Of a stretch of 64,000 bases of DNA, positions 23,001 through 35,000 are shown one piece after another. The position numbers and the translations under genes were made by a program. Within the stretch, counting starts at the first letter, position 1, and each line of letters opens with the position of its first letter. The notes beneath the pieces were generated by a model. The model made no database searches and was not told where the DNA came from. It was given only the letters and a program-made list of their open reading frames with translations. The DNA is taken from positions 62,001-126,000 of the forward strand of contig JBAMJV010000860.1 of the NCBI GenBank assembly GCA_037951105.1, read 5' to 3'. The stretch comes from Echinarachnius parma (Eukaryota > Echinodermata > Echinoidea > Clypeasteroida > Echinarachniidae).

Positions 23001-26000
23001 AAAACTGTTTCTTGCTCAATATATAAACTGCACATTTAAAATACACTAAGCAAGGAACTAAGCTAGCAGGGTTTTTTATGAATATGGGGCCAGCCCATTA
23101 CAATGCAGTTCCCCCCTCACCTGTTTGACTGCCTGGACCACATCATGCTTCGCCTTGACCCTCATCCTGGCCAGGTCCTGCTGAGCCTGCTCCAGCTCCT
23201 CCACCAACTCCTCCTGGCTCATCACCTGGGGGAACGTCAGGTCAACAAGGTCACTGACCTCCTCCAAGGGGTCAACAAACTCTAAGGTAGCTCTACTGGG
23301 ATCGATGAACTCTGATGTGTCTCTGTTAGCAGACTCTGATTCGTCCCTGTTGGAGTCAACAGTCTTTGATTTAATCATGTGGGGGTCAACGGTCTGTGAT
23401 TTATCCATGTTGGGGTCAACAGACTTTGATTTATCCATGTTGGGGTCAACAAACTTTGATTTCTCCATGTTGGGGTCAACAGACTTTGATTTGTCCCGGT
23501 TGGGGTCAACAGACTTTGATTTGTCCCTGCTGGGGTCAATGGACTTTGATTTGTTCCTGTTGGGGTCAACAGACTTTGATATACATTTAGGGTCACTGTT
23601 TTTCTTTTTATCATCCTTTCCCGTACATGGAGGAAAGCTCTTGTCTTCTTTCCTTGGTCGAGGTGATGATGATGATGACGGTGGCGATGTCAATCTAGGT
23701 GACGATGGAGATCCTAATGGCGATGATGCAGCAAGTTGTTCCAAGGCATCGAGGTCGTCCAGGAAACTACGAAGCGACGTCTGCTCCCTGATGAGATGAA
23801 CCATCTCGCACATGACCTGGCTTAGACTCACACTCCAGATGTTGCCTCCAGCCTCACTCGAGTCCTTTGCAATAAAATTTTTAAAATGTATTGTTAGAAT
23901 TTTAACAAAATTTCTGCTCACTTTTAATAGTTTACTTTATCAAATTATTAGTGTTCTACTTTATAATCCACACATTACTTATTATCAAATTACTGTAAAT
24001 ATTTATGTAGGCAGAGCAGAGATTTCAAAATATTCAATATTCTGCCGTATAAAATCAGCCCAGTTGACAAATATGGTTTTTGCTATGGGTAGGGGAGTGG
24101 TCTCGTGTCTGATGTATCATGTGGTTACTCCGTGACTTTACAGGGTGTTAACAGCGCCGTAAAATGATTCTTTCTAAATTAACTTTACATGACCCTCACT
24201 AGGAAATGTGACTGAAGTTTTTAAGAAAGTAGTAATACTACTAATAATAGTTAGGCATTTATATTGCACCATCAATCAATAAATTCTATTCCGAGGTGCA
24301 TAATACTATGCGGTATACTTAATTATTACCCTGGTTTTAGCCGAGCTGCCTGCAAGCAGGTGCATCAAGCATTTCAAGGAATAAAATCCTTCCAGGTACC
24401 CAATTACTACACCTGGGTTGAGAGCAGCAAATGTAGATGGTGTCTTGTGAAGGAAACACCTTCTATGGTTGGGATCGAATTGAACCCACAGCCCTCATAT
24501 TGAAAGAAGAAGGCCTAAACCAATAGAGATAATATAATAAAGCAAACTTACTGCAGCTGATGTGAGGGCAGACTGGCGATTCTCCATGAGAGTCTTCTCC
24601 AGCGAAAAGATTTCTCATAAAACGTGTTTACGTAATCAATAGATAAATAAATAAATAACAGAAAATATCTCAAGCAAACTTACCGCAGCTGATGTTAGGG
24701 CAGACTGGTACCTCTCCATGAGAGTTTTCTCCAGCGAAAAGATTTCTCCCTTGATCTGATATCGCACCTTCGAGAGACCGCCAAGGTTTTCTCTGAATAA
24801 AACAAACAGATATGATAAAATGAGATCATCTATCACTATTTACATCGTAAATGCAAAAAGAGAGAGACAACCGACTAGACATTGATAATATACATGAAAA
24901 ATGAGCAAAGGAAATTGGGCTTCGCCAGGAATTGCACCCAAGACCTCCTGATTGCTAGACCGGTGCTCTAACTGTTGAGCCACAAGGCTCTGATGGTCCT
25001 TCCCAGAAACCCTTTTCAATGCATGTGCCAGTCAAGGGTTATATAAACCTGACAAGAATGTATCATCTTTATCACCATTTACATCATCATCACCATCACC
25101 ATCATCATTATTATTTACCTTTCCTCCCTTGTGAAGTTAAGGCCCAGGTCCGCGTACATCCTGTAGGACCAGGTCTCGAGTAAGTCTAGGTCCTGGTGGT
25201 ACCGGCAAAGGGCTCGCTGGAGAAGTTTCAGATCCTCAATTGCTTCCTACATGTGCATATTGAGATATAAAACAGAAGTGAAATTCAAACTAAGAACCAA
25301 TGTGGGTCTCAAATAAGTTGAGATCCTAGTGGTACTGGCAAAGGGCTCGCTGAAGAAGCTTTAGGTCCTCAATTGCTTCATACATACCAGATATAAACAG
25401 GAGTTAGATTAACAAGATCCAATGGAAGGCAGTCAGTGAAAAAATATATAGCGATTTATCCCCTATAATGCCCTATCATAGCACATTAAAATTCTAAGTG
25501 GAATATACTATATTTTACCCATGTAAGAGACTATAAAGTCATGAAAAACACTTAAACTTACCTCTTGGTTATTTGTTGGAAGTGCTGGGAATAGATGGAC
25601 ACTGTCATCCTGCAATTTGAAATAATAATGATAAGGTTAGAAAAAATAATGCATTTCCACTATAGACATTCACTTATATATGGGGCAGTCATATACTGCA
25701 AAACGTAACATTTTTCATACACAACCTCATCATTTATGTGTTTATTCTGTTCTGCCAGACTTAGGGTACATTTGATAAATATAGCGCCTGGGCCTGTTAT
25801 TATCATTAAAATTGTTTGCATCCAATGGCCAAAATGTAAATTGTGCACACACTGTGTCTTTCAAAAAAATTACTACTGAGAAAGTTTTTAAATGAAAGTA
25901 AGTCCATCACATTAATGAATTATACATGTACATGTATGTAATGTGTGAGGATCTCCCTACCTGAGATGACAGCAGCACTTTCAACTCCTCTCTGGCCTTG

Positions 26001-29000
26001 ACATGTTCCTCCCGGCTGACTGCTTCGATTCTCGTCTCACTCCTCTCCAGTGGATGGACATTTGCTGATGTAGCTTCTGCCTGGCTTTCCCTCTCCTCCT
26101 CATTGGCTCCGGAACCTTTCAGGAGGGTCTTCCTATCAGATGCCTGGACATCAGATGTGGTCCTCTCACTTCTTTGCGATGACTCTTCTGAAGAATGTTG
26201 CACTGTAGAACCTTCCTGAAGGCTCGTCCTGTCCGATGCCTGGACTTGTGTGGTCATTTCACTTCTTTGCAAGGACTCTTTTGAAGAATGTTCAACTGCT
26301 GGTGAAAGAGACACGCTCTCTGCCTTCAATGGCTTGACGACTTCCTCACACACCAATAGACGATTTACGACTTCAGGCTGGCTACCAAGGGTGGAATCTT
26401 CTTGAAGGCTCTTCCTATCCGATGCCTGGACATCAGATGTGATCCCTTCTCTTCTCTGCAAGGACTCTTCTGGAGAACGTTCAACTGCAGGAGAAAGGGA
26501 CTCGCTCTCGATGTTCAACGGCTTGATGACTTCTTCACACACCTTGTTAAAATCCACGACTTCTGGCTGGCTACAGAGGGCAGAATCATCTTGAAGGCTC
26601 TTCCTATCTGATGCCTGGACATTGGATGTGGTCCTCTCACTTATTTGTGAAGACTCTTCTGGTGAGCGTCCGACTGCAGGTGAAAGAGACTCGCTCTCAA
26701 TGTTCAATGGCTTGATGAATTCTTCACACACCAAGTGACAATCCACAACTTCTGGCTGGCTACGAAGGTCATCATCAGCAAGACTGTCAAAATTTTCATC
26801 TTGAGATTTCTCTTCATCCCCTTGCATAAGCCCTGAGTTACAGCCTTTGTCTCGGGTGGAGTGAATATCTGGGGTAGCTTTAGAGGTTATGAGGTTTGGA
26901 GACCTTGATTCTTCAGCGTTTGTGGAGGAAGGAATTACTGCTGACACTGCAGTAGACGATGAACAAGCTATCCCAATATGGGGTTCCTCCGATGTGATGT
27001 GATCTGTATCTTGGACCCCATTGGTCTGATCTTCCTTATGTTCCTTCTCCGTGGAGTCATTTGTCTCTTGTATGTTATTAGCTTCTAACATAATTTGATC
27101 TTCTGCTCGCTGCTTCGCGTTCTGGACGTTATTTCCATCCAGCACCGTTTCCTGTTCAGTCTGTAATACAAAATTTGGACTTAGCTGCTTACCACTTGGA
27201 AACGTATCATTCGCTTCCTCAGCAGTTTCTACGGTTCTCTCCAGACCATGCTCTAAACTCTTGCTTCGTAGGTCAGCCATTTCTAGGATTCCACGCGAGT
27301 CGTTGGCACTTAAAGCGCAGACGTGCAACGCACTATCCTTTGCTCCTGGACATCTACAACCTGGTGTCGTCTCCTCGTAGCGCTTATAGCTGTAGAAATC
27401 CGGATCAACACTTCTCATTTTCCTGAGTTTAGGTCTCCTCCTCCCTGGTGGGGCAGTATTTTTGAAACTATCATTATTGATTTCCGAAGTATTCTTGCTC
27501 TTTATTGTATCAAGTTCTGAAGATGTTGCATTCAGCGATTGGTGAATTTCAAGGGGATCGTTACAAAAAGAGTCGGTCTTTTCAGGGCTCGCTAAATCAG
27601 GGAAGGTGTGCGCTCTTTTACATTTGTGCGCTTTATTAGTTTTAAGGACCTTGGCAGATTCATTTACATTATCATCAAATGCGGAATCCTGAAGGGAAGA
27701 CACGGATGGAAGGCGCTGATGCGGTTCTGGATTGGTTACAAACACTTTTACTGGATGAGCACCCTTTTCTGCATCGCCTGAAGATATTGCATGCCCAAAG
27801 TTGTCATCGTTGTGCGATTGGGATTCAAAGAGTTCGATCTCTTCTTCGTTAACGTCAAAACTGGTCTGGGTGAGTTGTGCGGCCTGTGAGGTGATTTTGG
27901 AACAGTTGTCGGCAGGATTTGGTGCCTGGTGAGGGGAAGCCAATTCCGAAGATCCGATTCCCTCGTCCGAGAACCCGCTACTGTCCGACTGAGTGCTCCC
28001 TCTACGACCTACAGGTAAAGAAACGTTTTAGGAAAATGTTTTACGGGTTGATGACAAATTTCACCCAGTTCATATGGAACGCTTAATGTTTCAAATTCAA
28101 CACGCAGAACATACATTAGATGCATCAAAATACTAGTAGCTGCTTTAATAAACTCTATCAGAAATTATTTCTAACTACAGTCAAACCTGTCTTAATGGCC
28201 ACATGTCTATAGCAGCCAACCCGTCTACAGTGGCCACCAAAAGTGCTCTCGTAAAGAAAAAAACAATGTTATGGACCTGAACCTGTATAAGAGGCCACCT
28301 GTCTACAGTGGCCAATTCCCTTATGTGGTCACTACACACAGGTTTATACTCATACTCACCTCTGTGATGGTTCCTACCAGTAGAATGTGGTCACTACAGG
28401 TTTATACTCATACTCACCTCTGTGATGGTTTCTACCAGTAGAATGTGGTCACTACACACAGGTTTATACTCATACTCACCTCTGTGATGGTTTCTATCAG
28501 TAGAATGTGGTCACTACACACAGGTTTATACTCATACTCACCTCTGTGATGGTTTCTACCAGTAGATTGTGGTCACTACACACAGGTTTATACTCATACT
28601 CACCTCTGTGATGGTTTCTATCAGTAGAATGTGGTCACTACACACAGGTTTATACTCATACTCACCTCTGTGATGGTTTCTATCAGTAGAATGTGGTCAC
28701 TACACACAGGTTTATACTCATACTCACCTCTGTGATGGTTTCTACCAGTAGAATGTGGTCACTACACACAGGTTTATACTCATACTCACCTCTGTGATGG
28801 TTTCTACCAGTAGAATGTGGTCACTACACACAGGTTTATACTCATACTCACCTCTGTGATGGTTTCTACCAGTAGAATGTGGTCACTACACACAGGTTTA
28901 TACTCATACTCACCTCTGTGATGGTTTCTACCAGTAGAATGTGTTCACTACACACAGGTTTATACTCATACTCACCTCTGTGATGGTTTCTATCAGTAGA

Positions 29001-32000
29001 ATGTGGTCACTACACACAGGTTTATACTCATACTCACCTCTGTGATGGTTTCTACCAGTAGATTGTGGTCACTACACACAGGTTTATACTCATACCTACC
29101 TATGTGATGGTTTCTACCAGTAGAATGTGGTCACTACACACAGGTTTATACTCATACTCACCTCTGTGATGGTTCCTACCAGTAGATTGTGGTCACTACA
29201 CACAGGTTTATACTCATACTCACCTCTGTGATGGTTTCTACCAGTAGAATGTGGTCACTACAGGTTTATACTCATACTCACCTCTGTGATGGTTTCTACC
29301 AGTAGAATGTGGTCACTACACACAGGTTTATACTCATACTCACCTCTGTGATGGTTTCTACCAGTATAATGTGGTCACTACACACAGGTTTATACTCATA
29401 CTCACCTCTGTGATGGTTTCAACCAGTAGAACGTGGTCACTACACACAGGTTTATACTCATACTCACCTCTGTGATGGTTTGTACCAGTAGAATGTGGTC
29501 ACTACAGGTTTATACTCATACTCACCTCTGTGATGGTTTCTACCGGTAGAATGTGGTCACTACACACAGGTTTATACTCATACTCACCTCTGTGATGGTT
29601 TCAACCAGTAGAATGTGGTCACTACACACAGGTTTATACTCATACTCACCTCTGTGATGGTTTCTACCAGTAGATTGTGGTCACTACAGGTTTATACTCA
29701 TACTCACCTCTGTGATGGTTCCTACCAGTAGAATGTGGTCACTACAGGTTTATACTCATACTCACCTCTGTGATGGTTCCTACCAGTAGAATGTGGTCAC
29801 TACAGGTTTATACTCATACTCACCTCTGTGATGGTTCCTACCAGTAGAATGTGGTCACTACACACAGGTTTATACTCATACTCACCTCTGTGATGGTTTC
29901 AACCAGTAGAATGTGGTCACTACACACAGGTTTATACTCATACTCACCTCTGTGATGGTTTCAACCAGTAGAATGTGGTCACTACACACAGGTTTATACT
30001 CATACTCACCTCTGTGATGGTTTCAACCAGTAGAATGTGGTCACTACACACAGGTTTATACTCATACTCACCTCTGTGATGGTTTCTACCAGTAGAATGT
30101 GGTACCTACACACAGGTTTATACTCATACTCACCTCTGTGATGGTTTCTACCAGTAGAGTGTGGTCACTACAGGTTTATACTCATACTCACCTCTGTGAT
30201 GGTTTCTACCAGTAGAATGTGGTGCAGCATTAGCATCTTCCAATCGCTCCTCGCTCGATAGCTTCAAAATAAAAATACAAAAGAAATTTCATTATCAATC
30301 TTGAAATGCAAGAGAAAGGGAACAGGATAGAAATACAGATGTACAAACAAACTGAAAATATAATGCATATTTATTTTTAGTTTGTATTATTTCTTAGATA
30401 GTAAACTCGCTTGTCTATTCATATGAGTATGTATTGATTATTACAATTGTAAATTTTTAATCTTGACTTGGACCTCTTTGAAACAAGGGCAATCCATCCC
30501 ATGAGGGGAGAATGAATAAATAAATAAAATTAATATTTGCTTAGTTCAACCTCGATAAATTCCAAATAGATTTCAAATTTGTACACAATGGAAACATTAC
30601 TGAGTGCATATTAAAATTCCATCCATCCAGTTCATCAGACAACGATCAGCTTGCTATGAAGTGTGAATTATATTTTCAATTCATTCCACTATCTACTGCC
30701 AGAGCATTTAGGAAGACGACAACAATGGATTAATTATGTGATTATTTAGATTATGTATGAGCATACCTCATCAAATAATAATAGCAAAATCCCCTATTGA
30801 TCAACACTAAATATAGAGGAAGATGAGCTTTGTAGGATTATGAATGTCTCTACAAATCGTTCCCCCATCTACTGTGTGCATTTAGGAAGAATAATTTAAG
30901 ATTATATATTGAGCATACCTCTTCAAATTCAAAGGAGTCTTCCTTTGCATCCAGCAGTCTGATCCCTCCGGAGCACAAGACGTCCACATGAAGCGGTCTG
31001 GGGCGGCTTGGAGATCCCTTCTCTTTGGCGGTACCACCATCTTGGAGTCTCTCATGACCTACTTCATCATTCCAGAGTTTTTCGTGAGCTAGTCCATTCT
31101 TTGAAGACCTACTCGAGGTTAAGTCCGCACTATCAAGAATCCCTTCATGTTTCGGCTCGCTTATGCTTGCGTCTTCGAAGTCGCAAATCCTCGATTGTCT
31201 TTCCACCGATAATTTCCTTCTTCTGCTCTTCTCGTTTCCTGGAGCCGTTTCTGACGGAGCACCTTTGTTCGTGGGTGAAGACGAGGATCTTTGTTCTTGT
31301 TCTGATGGCAAGCATAGAGGTTTTACAGAAGCACAATCATCCCTCGCGGCTGCGTCTCTGTTGTCATCTTCTGCTGCAAGAAGAGGTTGACCAAGAGGAA
31401 GTGTGAAGGGTCTGAATGTAGTCCTAGGAGCACTATCGAATGACTGCTCACCATCACTTCCTGTCAGCTGCGACGACTCAAACTCAGAACTGGTAGAAGC
31501 ATCCCACCTCCTATTCAACTCGGTCTGTCCCTGCCTACTTTGACCTTTGACCTGACCTGTGACCCTACTGGCCTGATCCTCCGAGCTCTTGCTGCTATGA
31601 TTCGTGACCACAGCTTCGGGGAAGACTACTGTTCGGGAAGCGGACGTCTTGTTATTGTTCTTCTCTGTGACCGCTCTCTTACCAGGTCCCTCCAGATCTT
31701 TCACACCCGTCTCTGTTCCAAAGTTTGCAGGTCGGTCACCCTTGACCTGTATCTCAGCACTATCCAGTTGACCTTTGACCTCGGTTGGCTGGGGTGATGA
31801 TGGGGTCACTGACCTGCTACTGAGGGGGGACAGCCCCATCTGAGACGACCTGCGCATGGCGGGACCGAGACTTCGCAGTCCCCCAATCAAACTGAACCCT
31901 GTTGAAGAAATGAGAAAGACAACTCATAGATTAAAATGAGACAGTGAAGTTAAGAAAAAAACTAAGACTTTTTTAAAAAACCTGCTTAATACAATGAGAG

Positions 32001-35000
32001 TGATTTATAAGGACATATTATATGAGCCTAACACAACCCTTGCATATTCTTCAGGAAGGGTCAAACTACCAATGAGCATGTTAAAAAATTCAATTCAATT
32101 TTTAAAGAGGTTTATTTTTAAAATCTAATCCATTGAAAGGAGAATTTGAAGTAATTTTACAGATTTTAATCAGGAGGGGTTGACATTACAGTTTACATTA
32201 ATATGTAATTCTCTGCTCTGGCCTCTGCTATTTTCAGCCGCTGTCTGGAAATGACCATGTAACTGGACAGAATGTGTTTTTCAGAAGAGGTCAAGGAGAG
32301 AATAATTTTTGTATGAGAGGAAAAAGAGATCGATCTGGTAGCTGAGAGAAAGAGAGGGAAAAGGGAGACAAAAGAGAGATGGGGAAAAGAGGGGATAGTA
32401 ATGAAAAGGAAGAAGAGGATCAGAAAGATAAGAAGAATTAAGGCAAGAAAATCAGCATTGGAAGATAGAAATGAAGACTGACCACATCCTCTCTCCAGCT
32501 CATCAATCTGGTTGAGGAAGGCATAAACCGAGATGCCCCGAGCTTCAGATGGTTGCTGTAGAAACCGGCTTGGGATGCGGTCCATGGTGTCCTCCTGAAT
32601 AGATCTTCCGAACCCAAGGTTGAGCAAGATCTCTTCCGGGTCACGGCGAGCAGTGAGGAGGTCATCAATGCTGTAGGGGGAAAAAAGAAAAGAATATATT
32701 TCTTTAAATGTTGCTTGTAAGTATTTCTTTAGTCCAGTTAGAAGCCTGAAAACTCTTTCACTTTGAGATTCTTCCTGAAGAGAACCTCCAAACTCATGCA
32801 AGGTTGAGCAAGATTTCTTCCGGATCTCTGCGGGCAATGAGTAGGTCATCAATGCTGTAGGGAAAAAAAGAAAAGAATATATTTCTTTAAATGTTGCTTG
32901 TACATTGTAAGTACATGTATTTCTTTAGTCCAGTTAGAAGCCTGAAAACTCTTTCACTTTGAGATTCTTCCTGAAGAGAACCTCCAAACTCATGCAAGGT
33001 TGAGCAAGATTTCTTCCGGATCTCTGCGGGCAATGAGTAGGTCATCAATGCTGTAGGGAAAAAAAGAAAAGAATATATTTCTTTAAATGTTGCTTGTACA
33101 TTGTAAGTACATGTATTTCTTTAGTCCAGTTAGAAGCCTGAAAACTCTTTCACTCTGAGATTCTTCCTGAAGAGAACCCCCAGACCCAAGGTTGAGCTAG
33201 ATTTCTTCTGGATCTCGGCAGGCAGTGAGTAGGTCATCAATGCTGTAGCAAAATAACAACAGAGAACAAAATAAATTCTTAGTCCAACAAGAAGCATATT
33301 TTAACCTGTTCTCTTTAACCCCTTGACTACGGGAACCGAGCGGTATGTGTACAAAGTCTATGGAGATTTCAGAATCTCAAAGGGAACGGGTTAAGATTCT
33401 TGAATCTCCCGCCAGGTTCCCATAGGCAAGGGGGTTACAAATTCTGCTTTTCCCCAGCCATTAGGGTATGATGTTCTCTGGAGAAGAGCCTCCGAAGCTG
33501 TAGTTGATCAAGATGAGCTGCAATGATCAGGTCATCAATGCTGTAGGAAAATCAACATCAAAATGTACAAAATGTAATTCTTTAGTTCGGCTAAAAGTCT
33601 GTTAAAATGCTGCCTTCTGATTTTGATGTTCTCTTTTATAAGAGAAGATCCCTCCGAAGCTCATGTTAATCAAGATAAGTTTGGGGTCTTGAATAGCAAT
33701 GATCTGGGCCATGTTTCATCAATATTTTCCATCACTTTTAAATGTCCAATCACTGTAACTACCATGAAAAACAACAGTTATTCTCCAAGCAACTGCTTTT
33801 TGGCATATTGGCAGAGTAATAAATAATTTGATATACAGTATATATACAACATTTGGAAAAGTTTCAATGCTGCATTGGAAAGGGAAAATTAAATAATAAT
33901 AACATAATAGTAACAAATTACTCTTGAAAAAACTTTGGTGTATTAGAATTAACCTATTCAAAACTATTTGATTTCGGTAAAACATGCATTCTCCATAGAC
34001 CCGACCAGCACAGATATTTTCAAGACTTATTCCGAAGAGGGTAAAAACAATTGTTCACAAAAGGTAATAGAAGGAAGAGAATTATAATACAAATACTGAA
34101 GTTAATTTTTGAAAATGATCTCACTTTGACTGTTTTGAATCTGCATAATCAATGTATAAGTGTCTAACTACATGTATATGAAACAATAACTCTTGTTGCT
34201 ACATGCTTTCTCCGCTATCTGATGAAGTGTCAGGGGGGTGTTTCACAAAGTTGAACTTAACTCTAAGTTGGACTTACAAATTATGGAAAGCCGTTAGTTT
34301 CTTTGAAAACGAATTCTAAAAGTCTTTTTAAAACTAAAAGGTATTAAATGTGGTTTCAATTCATTAATATTTTCTATTATCAAGGAGATTTCATGTTCTT
34401 GATGTAATATTTATGAAAAGTCTAAAATACTTGCATTTTGCTTTTGAATATATTTTATTTCAAGGTTACAAATGGCTTTCCATAATAGTTGAGTCCAACT
34501 TAGAGTTAAGTTCAACTTAATAGGATCTTTGTGAAACACCCCCCTGGAGTTCTTAATCCCGCTATCACTTGACAGTTGGTAAACAGGAAACGTGCTACGA
34601 GGATGCAGAATACAAATCAAGGCCTACCATTGAGTCACATACATGCTAGCCTTCCATCAAGCCTCTCAGGCAGAAAAACAAGGAAGACAAAAGCTGAGCA
34701 ATAAAAAAAGTCCTACCACAATTCTTCCCTCCTCATATTTTTACTAAACAAAACAGCTTAAATCATATTATAATTCAGTTTCCACACTTGGCAGACCGCT
34801 TTCGAAAAAAAAATGTTATCGGTGACTACGTGTAGGCTACAATAGGTAATTACTTTCACGTAAACCTAAATTTGTAAAACATGATTTAAATGTATGTTTC
34901 AAACCCAAAATATGATTAAAATGTGATCATGAGAAACACACCAACCCTGGCAAATCCAGCCTTTTCTTACCTAGACAGTCTGCGCAGGGCACCATCAACA

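Noticed and set aside
23300-23800. A 164-codon plus-strand frame with GSTDFDL-type repeats
   Set aside because: It is the antisense shadow of the ITPRID 10-residue repeat; the minus strand has matching splice sites and family similarity.
28325-30222. A CRISPR array
   Set aside because: Units are directly adjacent without unique spacers, and the context is an animal intron; it is a minisatellite.
31008-31800. Plus-strand frames opposite exon 30919-31898
   Set aside because: They are antisense to the ITPRID exon, whose frame is open over its entire length and whose ends are spliced in phase.
32193-32852. A 219-codon minus-strand frame through the ITPRID exon and upstream copy
   Set aside because: It runs across the intron between a tandem copy and the true exon; the acceptor at 32671-32672 and family alignment set the exon limits.
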